From positions 1-64,000 of the forward strand of contig JFHB01000164.1 in the NCBI GenBank assembly GCA_000729835.1: a DNA stretch of 64,000 bases, written 5' to 3'. The stretch comes from Atkinsonella hypoxylon. Its lineage: Eukaryota; Ascomycota; Sordariomycetes; Hypocreales; Clavicipitaceae. Under the pieces are notes generated by a model. It searched no databases, had not been told where the DNA came from, and was given only the letters and a program-made list of their open reading frames with translations. The stretch's first letter is position 1; every line of letters begins with the position of its first letter. The translations under genes and the position numbers were made by a program. Positions 49,042 to 59,780 of this stretch are shown piece by piece.

Positions 49042-50085
49042 ATGGCGTGCTCCGACAGCAAACACGAAGCTCTCCAGCCGATTCACCCCTCCATGGCAGG
49101 CAAGCTCGACCCCGTCTTCGAAAAGGTTTACAACGACCACGTCGCATACACACCCCCCAAACCAATTGACCTGGCCGCCTTGCGATCAGTATACTCCTTC
49201 CTATACAGCTACGCCACCGGTCCGGCCCCGGACGTCGGCCGCGTGTACGACGCGCAGATCCCCCTCGACGGCGCAGACACCCAGCTCAACGTGAGGGTGT
49301 ACGAGCCCGACGCCAAGGGCCCGTGGCCGGTGCACATCGACTTCCACGGCGGAGGCTGGGGGCTCGGCGACCTCGAGACCGAATCCCACATCTGCCGACA
49401 CATCTGCAAGGCCGCCGGCGTGGCGGTCGTCGACGTCGAGTACCGCCTCGTGCCGGAGCATGCCTTCCCCGTCGGCATCACGGACAGCTTCGCTGTCCTG
49501 AAGTACGTGCGCGCCCACGGCGCCGAGCGATTCAACATCAGGCCCGGGAGCATCTCGCTGGGCGGCGTGTCGGCAGGCGCGTGTATTGCCCTGGCGCTGG
49601 CGCACCTCGCGCGAGACGAGCGCATTCCCCTACGGCTCGTCGCCGTGGGCACCCCCGTCATCGACGACCTCTCGCAGTACGCGTTGGCGTCTGAATCACC
49701 GTTCCCGTCTATGCAGGAGAACGAATGGGCCCCCTCGCTCAACTGGGCCCGGCTCAAGTGGTTCGATGGGCTCAAGTGGTCGTCGCTGCCGGCCGATCCT
49801 GTGCGGCACAAGGCTGCTCGCGACAAGATCGGCTGGTTCGCCAATCTGCTGAGGGCTCCGGACTTCAGGGACCTGCCCAAGACGGTCATCTGCACTGCTG
49901 GGGCGGACCCTCTTCGCGACGAGGGCGAGCGGTATGCCTTTGTTTTGGTGGAAAACGGCGTCGAGGTCACGATGAGGCGCTTCCCTGGGGTGCCGCATCC
50001 TTTTATGCACATGGACAAGGATCTGTGGCAGGGTAGAGAGTTCATTGGCATGATGGCTAGGGAGATTCGTCTTGCTCATGAGTGA
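49042..50085 (+). CDS. HSL-type (alpha/beta hydrolase_3) esterase
   Basis: Single exon, 347 aa from the ATG at 49042. The frame stays open upstream to 48904, but those 46 residues show no conservation-like features, while the chosen Met precedes the usual N-terminal cap. Motifs: oxyanion-hole HGGGW (about 102-106), nucleophile GVSAGA (Ser at about 177), Asp in AGADPLRDEG (about 289) and His in GVPHPFMH (about 319), a complete triad of the hormone-sensitive-lipase group. No signal peptide. The GC content is noticeably higher than in flanking DNA. It hydrolyses short-chain or aromatic esters by family analogy; the natural substrate is unknown. It converges on the argininosuccinate synthase gene with a 489-bp gap. 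Confidence 0.93.
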   Translation: MACSDSKHEALQPIHPSMAGKLDPVFEKVYNDHVAYTPPKPIDLAALRSVYSFLYSYATGPAPDVGRVYDAQIPLDGADTQLNVRVYEPDAKGPWPVHIDFHGGGWGLGDLETESHICRHICKAAGVAVVDVEYRLVPEHAFPVGITDSFAVLKYVRAHGAERFNIRPGSISLGGVSAGACIALALAHLARDERIPLRLVAVGTPVIDDLSQYALASESPFPSMQENEWAPSLNWARLKWFDGLKWSSLPADPVRHKAARDKIGWFANLLRAPDFRDLPKTVICTAGADPLRDEGERYAFVLVENGVEVTMRRFPGVPHPFMHMDKDLWQGREFIGMMAREIRLAHE

Positions 50086-50574
50086 GTCATGTTGGAGGTG
50101 GGAATGGCTGCAGAAGCGTGGTGCTGCTTCGGAAGACGGAGCTGATGCATGGCTGTGTTCTGCGCAATGGGATGTCGAGCAACTATAGCTGTACATCTCA
50201 ATACACGTCCGACTTCATTGCGATGTAGTGTTTGGACATCTTATATCAATGTAACCTTGACTATCTATTGTGAAGAATAGACGAAGGACATGTCTGGCGA
50301 GGTTGAACCAATCTCCTTTGTGTCACAAACCCAGGTCACAAGGGCATTCATTATTACAGACCTTTTTCAGAACTTTTGCTATTTTGCTTCATCCGCTTGC
50401 ATGGGCTTTTCACATGCGACGTGATTGGACTATGCAATTTCCTAAAATCTCAAATGTCGATTTATTCCAGTCATTTAGATACCAGTCTATCTCTTGCAAG
50501 TGTTGTTTTGGCCTGCCTTTTTTTAATCAGTCTGCATTTTGGACAGCATCGTTATAGCTTCCCTCATTCAGTAT
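50086..50574. other. Convergent spacer, esterase / argininosuccinate synthase
   Basis: AT-rich 489 bp between two 3' ends, presumably both 3' UTRs. Nothing else is seen. Confidence 0.45.
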
Positions 50575-53481
50575 CTAGAGCTGCTCGCCAGCCTCGGCCA
50601 GTTGCAGACCGTACTGTACTCGAGTTAATTGCTAGTCTCCAGCATTGCAGGATTACAACATACCTTCTTGAGGCGGATGGCATTAATGGTAATGAAACCG
50701 GACTGCACAAAACGTCATTAGCACTTTGTCATCGCTGCAACACAGTCCACATGACTTACGGTCTCGGAGGGGTCAAAGGTGGTCAGAGAGTCCATGGAAG
50801 CGTCCTCCTCCGAGTAGAGCTTCTCCTGGGAAGTACGGCCTAGGACATAGGCATTGCCCTTGTACAAGCGGAGGCGAACCTCACCGTTCACCTGAAAATA
50901 TGGGTTAGGATTATGCAAGAAATGAAAGTGCTTATATGTGACTTTACCCGCTGCTGAGAGAAGTCGAGACTCGCTTTGATGCAAGTTAGCTGCTGTATCA
51001 TCTTTGAATGGGTGGGGAAAGGGGGGCTTACGCTGCAGGAAGGCTCGCTCTGGGCTGAAGTATAGACCATTGTAGAGGAGTTCCGACCACTGTTTGCTGA
51101 GGTTGTCGCGGAGAGAGCGGACGCGACCATCAAGGACTCTGAGAAGAATTAGTACGCCAAATTGCATAGGTCAAGAAACAAACTTACAGGCCTTCAATTG
51201 AAATGTGAGCAAGGCGGAGAATCGTCATCGCTGGACTGTCGTCTAAAATGCATGTAAGCTAATTGAATGGAGTGGAGTTGAGCGGGATCACATACAGCAG
51301 CCTCGGCTCTGGGTTGAAAGTTAGCTGGGATGATCCACGAACAACTTCATTATGTCGAGAAACCTTACCTTGAGACCGATGAACCTTAAGTTGATATATG
51401 CTTAGCATTTACTGGCCTTCCCGGACACAAGAAGTATCAAAATTTACCTATTCTCCACGATATCCTGTTGCTAAGCATCAGCAGGAATTACTCTGATTCG
51501 ACAAAGGAGATAAAACTTACGATACGGCCAATACCATGCTCTTTGCCGAGAGCGTTGAGCAGGTTGAACAGCTCGAGCGATTCGGTCACAGTCTGCTGGG
51601 GGGTGACAACCTTGACGGGGAGACCCTTGTTGAAATGGATGGTGATGTCGAGGGGTGTATCAGGGGCTTTGAGAGGGCTAACGGTACGAGTCCTTTGCAT
51701 AGAGATCAGCAAAGCGAGCGCTTCGTGACTCACCTGTGTCACGACTTACCACATGTCTTCAGGGGGAGTAACGTTGGGGTCCTCAAGCATTCCGGCCTGG
51801 GATTGTCAGCTCAAAATTGTGAGAAACAAGGCGTTATCAACCCACCTCATAAGAGCAATGGGCCAAGTTGTCGTCCATGGAATACTACTTCGTCGTCAAT
51901 CACCCTGCCTTCCTTGAGACTGTCGTGTGCACGAACCGGCTTGGCTTTGGTTGATGTGACAGGAATACCCTTCTCGGCGGCATAATCCAGGAGATCATTG
52001 CGTCCCTTTTACCTTATGTCAGTTCAAAGCCCAAGAACGGAAAAAAAAAAGACGGCGCTATTGATAGAATTTACCTGGAAACGCTGATAGAAAAGAGGAT
52101 CACGCCTGCGCAATGAAGCTTATTTAGTTTTTATCCACAACTTGGTTTTTGGGAAGAGGGCCTCCTATCGTACCATGGCGCAATGACTTTGATAGCGGGA
52201 TTAATAGTCAGATAGGCCAACTACTAAAGTTAGCATTTTGCAGAAACAAGAAGCTGCGTGTTATATGCTTTTTGAAGTTTCCTTCTCTTGCAAATGCCGG
52301 CCTGCTGCTAATGCGTTACCATTCACAAAGAATGAAAGCGATTCTTTTTATTGCTGTTTTTCTTCGGAAAAAGAACATGAATGCCCACGACAACGTGAAC
52401 TCATTTCCGCAGATTGGAGCATTGGAGCAAGCGATGAGAAAACACCAGGAGGGGGAGCAAGTTACGTGCCTCAAATCGAACTTGGTCGTTGCTAGAACAA
52501 AAAGTCAGATTAGTGATTTCTCAAACAAGTTTGTCAAAGACGCTGCTTACCCCTTTCCAGTCTAGAATTATTCGTTAGTCAGATTAGCTCAGACGGGTCA
52601 GATATACCCGATAACTGGTACTCACGCAACCGTGCGAAACGAAATCGCAACTTCAGACACCATGTTAGCGAAAGCCTAAGCAAAGTGACGCCAGAAGAAA
52701 GCAACAAACCCCTCTTTCTCGGCAACCTTCATCATTCCACGCGCAATAACAGGGCGGGCCAAGCTGGTTCCTGTTGTCTTCTCAGTCTCTGTCCAAGCTG
52801 GAAGAAACCTAGCAGACTAACCCAGGAGGTACTGATCCTCGTATATGGCATTCTGAAATATCGTGTAAGTCGCAAAATAAGAATAATCGACGGAGTTGAC
52901 GAACGCATTGTACAGCCTTCCAACATAGTTCGCTGTAACATATGTCAGTATGCCATCTCTACGATAGTTTTCTCTCAACTTACTCGACGAAAACCTTGCG
53001 AAGGTCATCAATGATCACTGGCAGAACATTTTTAGCAAAATTCACGCGATTATGAGAACCTCTGCAATGTCGGGTCGTTCGTACTCTTCGTGGCTCCGAT
53101 CTGGAGGGCTGCGAGTGAAGTATCAGTATATACTATTTGATTGTGATTCGTCATGACGTTTGAAGGGGTTTAAGAATTCACCTTTCTTCTCCACGGCAGC
53201 CCAGTCTTCCTCCTGACCGACATTGGCCAAGTAGCAGCTTGTAGGCGATCAGCACCCATGATGCATCGCAATATTGCGCAATGAGCTACTCACACAACTT
53301 CATACTGCTGCTCTAATAACCAGGCCAAGATTGTGCTCGTGTCAAGGCCACCGGAGTAGCTGATAAGGCCGCAACATCAGTTACATGACGTCCAAACACC
53401 ATGAGACAAACGCAAGAGCTCGATGATGGCGGGGGAGGAGCAGACGAACGCCAAGCAAACCTTGCCCTTGCTACCAGCCAT
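50575..53481 (-). CDS. Argininosuccinate synthase, 26-exon gene
   Basis: Joins citrulline and aspartate with ATP in arginine synthesis. Exons in order: 53450-53481, 53294-53359, 53182-53237, 53085-53108, 52984-53017, 52905-52932, 52822-52852, 52710-52770, 52626-52650, 52551-52561, 52470-52491, 52174-52220, 52075-52105, 51937-52005, 51846-51884, 51750-51796, 51521-51692, 51448-51464, 51369-51384, 51296-51308, 51188-51242, 51032-51138, 50948-50973, 50760-50891, 50664-50702, 50575-50613. All phases agree and the sum is 1239 nt = 412 aa, the normal family length. Motifs restored by splicing: ATP P-loop YSGGLDTS, VSHGCTGKGNDQVRFE (built from three exons, one of 11 nt), SMDDNLAHCSYE, EDPNVTPPEDMW and LYNGLYFSPER. 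Introns are mostly 49-90 bp; intron 11 is 249 bp and GC-AG. No neighbour is fragmented like this. Confidence 0.95.
52221..52469 (-). other. Large GC-AG intron in argininosuccinate synthase
   Basis: Intron 11 is 249 bp, against 49-90 bp for the other 24. The donor is GAG|GCACGT and the acceptor TTAGTAG|TTGGCC; using GT at 52465 instead breaks the frame before LTINPAIKVIAPW. It could hold inserted or regulatory sequence, but no open frame in it looks coding. Confidence 0.75.
52551..52561 (-). other. 11-nt microexon encoding the TGKG core
   Basis: This exon is ACTGGAAAGGG, between TCTAG and GTAAGC. It supplies Thr-Gly-Lys and two bases of Gly in the conserved nucleotide-binding motif, so skipping it would inactivate the enzyme and shift the frame. 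Confidence 0.88.
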
Positions 53482-53838
53482 TGTGACGGTAATTGTAATG
53501 CGCTTGCAATTGGAGAGTTGACTTGAAGGTGTTGCAGTTGAGGTCGAATTTGATTGATCACGAAAAAAAAAAAAAAAAGTTGGTTTGAAGTTTCAGGGTG
53601 CATTCCGATACCGCATTGGCGTTGGGGCGCAAATATGCTGAAAATTGCTCTCCAGGAAAATCTCCACTTTAACCCCGCTTCCAAGCTATTTTTCTGAGGC
53701 AGCCACCCCTCGATTTTACTGATGCACTCCCCATTGACTCCATAACTAACTACTCACTGCATTTACAGCAAACATATAGTTAAAAGAGATGGCTGAAAGC
53801 TTAAATGAAACCCTCTCTAAATGTATTATATTGCTGTT

Positions 53839-53890
53839 CCCTCTCCCTCTCCCTCTCCCTCTCCCTCTCCCTCTCCCTCTCCCTCTCCCT
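53839..53890. repeat. Hexamer microsatellite (CCCTCT)n
   Basis: About 8.7 perfect CCCTCT units lie roughly 360 bp upstream of the argininosuccinate synthase ATG (on its opposite strand AGAGGG). Pyrimidine or purine tracts of this kind can act as promoter elements in fungi, which is inference here. Confidence 0.92.
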
Positions 53891-55642
53891 TCCTCTTTAT
53901 TCCTGTAGGAGTAACTAACTACTAGTTATTGATCACTATAAGTCCTTTCGTTCTCTCCTCCTATCGTAAATGTTTACGTGCTAGAATTGCATTAGTCTAG
54001 GGCACAGATATTGGGTAAGGGATAGCGTCACGTAGTGGAGTTATATAGCATTAGCTAAAGGCTCCATACACCCCCCATTTTGATAAAACACATGCGTAAG
54101 ACTAGAACAACAACAACTGCACAGAAACATATTACTTATTTTTGGCGGGCTCAGGCCAGTCTGTCTTTTCTTTATTTTTTTTCCACGCAACAGATAGTAG
54201 CAAGCAGAAGCGGATCAAAGCAATTGAACGATTTAAAGATGGTTGTAAAAGGCTCTATGCTGCAGTTGGAATTGCATTGTACATCTCACAGTCAGTCAGT
54301 TAGTCTGTAATACCCAGAAAAAGGACCAGAGGTAGACAGTGCTTAGGCTGAGTGGAAACAAAAGATTTCAGTTTAGCAAGCTTTTAGTAGCAGTAAATCG
54401 CGGCCGCTTGCAATCACAGCGTTCTCAGCCGCAGCTACATCTCTCGATTGATAGGCGTGTAGGGCATCTACAGTGCTGTGAATAGCTTCAATCGGGTGGA
54501 ATAAACATGTATCTGGCGATAATGGAATGCTAGCCCCTCATCGATCTAATCAGTCCACGGAAAGCCCTCACAACAGCGATATCAGCCGCTAGTTGTCATC
54601 AGCTACGTCTGGTGTCGAATACGCCTAGGTTAGGTATCTACCAAGGTAGGGGCCTGATAAAAGCTTCAGTCTCTAACTCTAGATGATCCAAGTTCAGCGA
54701 ATGGTTTAAATGCAAGGAGAGGAAATAAACTTGTCTAAATGTAATCTGGCACCAAGAATCCTTCTCCGCTGCCGAGAGAACACCACGTGTGGTGACGCAA
54801 TCTGTACTTCATAGGTACAACAGCTTTGATGAAGTACAGGCACAGCTCAAGGTGATTTCTTTGTGACCCACCTAATTCGTTTTATGTTCGTCGACGAAAA
54901 ACTCGGTGACATAACGCTGATTAGTAAACGAAGCGCGACAGGAAGTCCTTATCACCGGCGGGATTCAATCAATGTATGCCTTTGAGTGTTTGAAGGCGCA
55001 CCAACGAGGTGACGGGATCCACACCGCCATTGTTACATAAGCGGCACTCCTGTAGATACTATATGTGACCCATTTGACGCTTTCGGGCACTCAAAGGGCT
55101 ACTCAGGCACGTGGGTACGTGGCATGCGGAGGACAAGAGATATGATGATGATGGCTTGGATGGGTTCTGCCCACGATGATCGGTGAGTTAGAGCCCGCCT
55201 TGCCAGGGTCCCTAGGTAGAAGTTGGTGAGCCCGAGCGCATCCAACCAAGTGCCTGGTCATGTCTCTGGTGTCTCTGAATGGCCGGCACCTCACATATTA
55301 ATAATACAGGGGGCCTGATCTGACGGCGTGAATTTTAGTGTACAAACGTCTAAGCCGCCCTATGGTCCATGGAGTTGCCGAAATGCTTCGAGCGCTTATA
55401 CGTTTAATAATGAGGCTTCCCCAACGAGACCAGACATGCAGACATGCGCCGTACAGCCTCTCACTATACCTATGGCAGAGATGCTGGTAATACCTTCAAA
55501 AAAAAAAAAGCGAACTTTGGACCAAGTCGTCCTCAGTATTGTTGGACGTCTTACGGCGATGATGACATCAATGGCACTATGTCGCGTGCCTACCCACCAG
55601 GTACCTAATACTACGTGGTGTTGGGTGACCTTCATGGAAACC

Positions 55643-55674
55643 GTGCAGCCGTGCAGCCGTGCAGCCGTGCAGCC
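55643..55674. repeat. Octamer repeat (GTGCAGCC)x4
   Basis: Four perfect 8-bp copies in non-coding sequence, followed by a GCGCGCGC stretch. Confidence 0.92.
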
Positions 55675-55999
55675 GCGCGCGCAAAAGTGGTGACTTCTAT
55701 CCCACAATAGTTATTCCACCAGATAACTAATACTCGGCCAGATTTGCGTGCAGTTTTCAGACGTTGGCATCATCTGACGGACTGCGGGCGCCATGACCAA
55801 TCCGTTGCAAACAGTTTGACCAGTCGCTCCTCCCCACCCGGCGAGTGGCTTGCATGTGGAGAATGAAGTGACGCGGTCACCGTCAGCATGGTCTAGTTAG
55901 AGTAAATCTTACTCCGAGGTATCTCTACCTAGGTACCTAGATAACTAATAGTGCTTGCCGATAAGACTACCTGGCACAGAATGTAGACTACATCATGTA

Positions 56000-56099
56000 G
56001 GTACCTGGCACCGGCCCGACTTTTTCATTAAGACCAGGTTAGACACTCGGACGGGGGCTGTTAGGTCTTAATTAAAAAGTCGGGCCGGTACTTAGGTAC
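56000..56099. repeat. Long inverted repeat, possible MITE-like hairpin
   Basis: The left arm (56000-56034) contains CCGGCCCGACTTTTT and TTAAGACC. The right arm (56063-56099) is its near-perfect reverse complement (GGTCTTAA, AAAAAGTCGGGCCGG). The loop is about 28 bp. Both ends carry GTACCT / AGGTAC sequence, the same KpnI-type motif seen elsewhere in the window. No open frame lies inside. It could be a small non-autonomous element or a structured RNA. Confidence 0.8.
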
Positions 56100-57432
56100 A
56101 CATGCAAAAATATCGGCGGCATCATCGTCCACTGGAAATTGAAGTGCTGCCAGCACTTGATCAGAAATATATAGGCGTTTCGACAAGACAAGGATCATCC
56201 CCTACCTAATATTACCATGGAGCCTCCCGGATGGTTGGTAAGTTGGTAAGAGCTCTGTAACACTGAGCCCTTGACAAGTGTATGTATGTATGTAACAAGT
56301 ATATGTATGAACAGAAATGATGAATTTAGTTAGTACCTTCAAACACCTTGTAAGCGCTCTTACCAAAAATTAGGGTGGCGGTCACGGATCCATAAGCTTT
56401 CAGACTCCTACAAGACATGTTCAAACGACAGTGTCACCTTGGGGTTTTGGTAAGCATGCCGTAATCATTAGGCTGTCTTGTGATTGATGGACTAAAGAGT
56501 GTTTCTGGGATTTGGCTTGACGCGCGATGGCGGGTAGCCTTATCGGCAGCACCAAAGGGACAGTTGATATCACCATGGAAATCTGGGTTCATTTGGTTGC
56601 CGACGGCTAAACGGCGTGCAATTGAAGCTAAACTTTTAGTGGGTATTACATGGCTCAAGCTAGGCAATAACAGGCTCTGGAATGCTGCATACCCTCCTTC
56701 TGCTCCGTAGTTCGATATACGGAATATATTGCAGCCGTCAGGGCATTGACTCGATAGTGGCGGGCAGAAACATTCAGTGTTGTCTTATGTAAGCAATCCA
56801 TTGGAGTAGAACAACTGGAAGGACGCCAGCCAAGCCAGCCTCGCAAGCCTCGTAAGCCTGTCCACTTAGGTCTTCAATCCCTCGCTTTGGTGGCAATAGA
56901 CTGAGGAGTCAACTAGTTACTCCGTAGGTAACTAGTCTACATCTTACCCGACTGGATGGAAACAGCTTTAAATGTCAACTGGTCTGGTTGGAACTGGTGC
57001 CGCCACCGTCATCCGCTACCAGGTAGGATCCCTGACCCCCGCCTGCTTTCTGTCTTGGTCCACTGGACGCCAATCGGGCCACGAGGTTGCCCCCCTCCCC
57101 CCCCCCCTTTTCCCAACACCCAAACTGGTTGAACTGGATCCAAATCGACCAAATTCCCCTCGGCTGCCAGATTCATACATCCAGACCTCCTTCCTCCATG
57201 ATCTTTACGCCCAAATGCTCTGATAGACCTCAATGCCGTAATACCGCCTTGGCACCTTCTTGATACTGTCTCGACCATTCTTTTAGGTCTTGAGAACGAT
57301 CTGACCCTTGCGGCTCACTTGCCAACAGTTTGCAGATTTTAGCACACCACCTATTTGCCAGGCGGCGTGTCCGCCCCTAATTTCCACCGACGAATTCCTT
57401 GTGGCCGACTTGTCAGCGGGCAGGTTCTCAAA

Positions 57433-59424
57433 ATGGGCTCAGACAGTCGGCCGGTCTGCCATCGCTGTGCGCAAATCAAGCAGGCTTGCGATGGCAACCT
57501 ACCATGCGCAAGATGCTTGCGTCTCAGCCTGCCATGCCGGCCTCGGAATGCGCCAGGCATTGGCGAAGATGTCCTGGCGGGCGACATGCCCAAAGCAAGG
57601 ATCCGAAGAGTGCAGACTGGGTGCCTCATGTGCAAACGACGAAAGAAGAAGTGCGATGAAACCAAACCTCGGTGCGGAGATTGCCGCCGTTTGTGCCTCG
57701 ACTGCGCTTGGCCTACAGACCGGCACGTAAAATCCAAAGCATCTTGCCTCACCGATGAGTCCATAAAGGAAGTGGTATCCAGCGACGACAGTCTCATCAT
57801 CTCACCAATACCTTCATCCACCAATGGCCATTCGGCTGCAGGACTCATGCTGATGCGAGATATTCCGATTCGCAACAGCCCCAGTCCTTCACCTAGTTCC
57901 AGCAGCGGTGGACATAGAAGCTATGACAGTCACAGTCAACACAGTCGCGTCAGCCACGGCTCGCAAATAGGTTATTCTAGCTACGCAAACTTCAATCGTT
58001 CGATTTATCAGACGCCAGTCATGACCATGGCTACCACTTCAATGGCGGTCCCGTCATCCGCAGGCATGCCCGTGACATCAGGTGTCATTGGTGAGTTGAC
58101 GCCAGATTCGAGTCCGCAAAGACTGTCGTGGGACGTGTCTGCCTCTTCTCCATGCTGGCTTGGGCCCGTCACCCCGATAAGCAATGGAAGTCCGACGACT
58201 ACATCGGTTGATTCTGGCCCCCTGCCCCAATCACTGTCAATTTATATCCCGCAGCTAATGCCGCAGTTGACTGCTCCCCAAGACAAGGCCTTACTCAACC
58301 ATTATTCTACCATCGTATCATCGATACTATCACGCCGAGCTTCATCGGAAAATCCATACAATGGCTATCTACTGCCAATGGCGCAGTCTAATGATCTGGT
58401 TCTTCATTGCGTACTAGCACTGTCGGCGAATCACTGGCGCAAGCTGCAACCTGGCTTGGGCGACCGCGGTTTATTACACAAAAGCAAAGCAACGCAAGCT
58501 CTTGCAGGACTTCTGCCGCATGTGAATAAGACAAGTGCAGATATCGCCCTGGTAAGCAGCTTGCTGCTGTGCATGACAGAGCTGTTTGACGGCACTAGCG
58601 AGGGATGGAAGCTACATCTCAAGGGCGCCAAACGTCTCTTGATCGCATTGAAAAAACAACAGGGCGACATGATGACTGGACGCTACAAATTTTTGCTTCG
58701 CCTAGCCAGGTTTCTCGATTCCGCCGCCACCACATCAACATGTCGACCTCCACTGATGGGAGATGAAGCTGCCGAAGCTGAAGCTCTCGACAGCTGGTCT
58801 GCTACTCCTAATGAGGATGATTCTGCAGTATACGGTATTCCCAAGGAGCTGTTTCATCTAGTGGACCGAGTCAACACATTAGCTGAACTCCGAAGCACTA
58901 GAGTCGATCAAGCCTCTGAAGCCGCCTTCCGACAACATGCAGCCGATATTGAGGATCGGATTAGCAACTGGTCGTTCGAATATGGTGGCATGTCACAAGC
59001 AGCCTCCGCGTCATTGCCCTTCAATGATGATGCGCTTAATGCTACTGCGGCGTTTGAGTACGCAATTCGGCTACGGCTCCATCAGATTGTAGAGGGTTAT
59101 GAGTTGACAGATCCAAAAGTTGGCAGATATGTTGATGGCATAATTGAGTGCGTCCAAAAGGTTCGCTACGGTAGTCCTCTCGAGTCATGCCTTCTCTTCC
59201 CACTGGTCATGGCTGGAGGGTCATGCTGGAAGATGGAGCATCGCCTTATCATCCAGGACAGGCTGTTGGTCATGGAACGAACCTGCGGATTTGGCTACAT
59301 CTACAACGCGCGGAATCTCGTCGAGCGTGTGTGGTCGAGAAGAGACCAGTCAGAGGGCACGGGCGCCATCGTCAACTGGGCGAAAATTCGTTACTATGAG
59401 ATGCATGGACTTGTGGTATTTTAA
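57433..59424 (+). CDS. Transcription factor with two Zn2Cys6 clusters and Fungal_trans_2 domain
   Basis: Single exon, 663 aa; the Met at 57433 was chosen because it directly precedes the first cluster, although the frame is open from 57355. Cluster 1: Cys at 9, 12, 19, 25, 28 and 35 (CX2CX6CX5CX2CX6C). Cluster 2: Cys at 64, 67, 74, 81, 84 and 91 (CX2CX6CX6CX2CX6C), with the strongly basic KRRKKK loop typical of DNA contact. Cluster 1 has a weaker basic loop (AQIKQA). A Ser/Pro-rich linker (about 120-290) contains repeated SHS/SRVSHGS patches. From about 300 the sequence matches the Fungal_trans_2 regulatory domain (LLNHYSTIVSSIL, LHCVLALSANHW, GWKLHLKGAKRLL). Nuclear regulator by family. The adjacent FAD monooxygenase relic (59.8-60.6 kb) might once have been its target (speculative). 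Confidence 0.92.
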   Translation: MGSDSRPVCHRCAQIKQACDGNLPCARCLRLSLPCRPRNAPGIGEDVLAGDMPKARIRRVQTGCLMCKRRKKKCDETKPRCGDCRRLCLDCAWPTDRHVKSKASCLTDESIKEVVSSDDSLIISPIPSSTNGHSAAGLMLMRDIPIRNSPSPSPSSSSGGHRSYDSHSQHSRVSHGSQIGYSSYANFNRSIYQTPVMTMATTSMAVPSSAGMPVTSGVIGELTPDSSPQRLSWDVSASSPCWLGPVTPISNGSPTTTSVDSGPLPQSLSIYIPQLMPQLTAPQDKALLNHYSTIVSSILSRRASSENPYNGYLLPMAQSNDLVLHCVLALSANHWRKLQPGLGDRGLLHKSKATQALAGLLPHVNKTSADIALVSSLLLCMTELFDGTSEGWKLHLKGAKRLLIALKKQQGDMMTGRYKFLLRLARFLDSAATTSTCRPPLMGDEAAEAEALDSWSATPNEDDSAVYGIPKELFHLVDRVNTLAELRSTRVDQASEAAFRQHAADIEDRISNWSFEYGGMSQAASASLPFNDDALNATAAFEYAIRLRLHQIVEGYELTDPKVGRYVDGIIECVQKVRYGSPLESCLLFPLVMAGGSCWKMEHRLIIQDRLLVMERTCGFGYIYNARNLVERVWSRRDQSEGTGAIVNWAKIRYYEMHGLVVF

Positions 59425-59780
59425 AACGATGATCCTATCACACGGTCATTAGATACAACAAGCGAGCGGGATACAAGGACTCGGCTCACTTTTCAAGTCG
59501 ACATCAGCACATCTTCTCTGTTTAACCCAACTCTGCCACATTGGCAAACATACAATAACCGCATACTTCAATAGTCAGCTTTCCAGGCTTGTCGTTGACA
59601 CTGCTCTAGACCATCCGCTCATTCAGGTCTAGCCTTGCCTGACGGCTGTTGTCTTGGACGCGGGTGGTGTGATGCTTGCGTTCTAGCCTATATAAGCGAG
59701 CATCTCAGCGACGTCAAGATTGGCGTATTTAGAGGACAAGATACTAAGCTCCAGCATCTTCCAACGCTATGCAAGCTCCC
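59425..59780. other. Convergent spacer, regulator / dead monooxygenase
   Basis: Contains the 3' flank of the transcription factor. The C-terminal third expected of the monooxygenase is absent from here, so this may mark the deletion junction. Confidence 0.5.

Larger units (their letters stand above)
53482..57432. other. Gene-poor 4-kb spacer
   Basis: Holds the argininosuccinate synthase promoter (left end), a CCCTCT hexamer array (53839-53890), a GTGCAGCC octamer array (55643-55674), a long inverted repeat (56000-56099), TACTCCGTA at 56918-56926, and CCTAGGTACC-type repeats. The frames at 56434-56710 and 57009-57223 show no domain. No gene is called. Confidence 0.5.

Noticed and set aside
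49209..50051. 280-codon minus-strand open frame
   Set aside because: Antisense to the esterase with its intact triad; a GC-rich shadow.
52149..52565. 138-codon plus-strand frame in the argininosuccinate synthase region
   Set aside because: Lies across the introns and exons of the minus-strand gene and has no domain.
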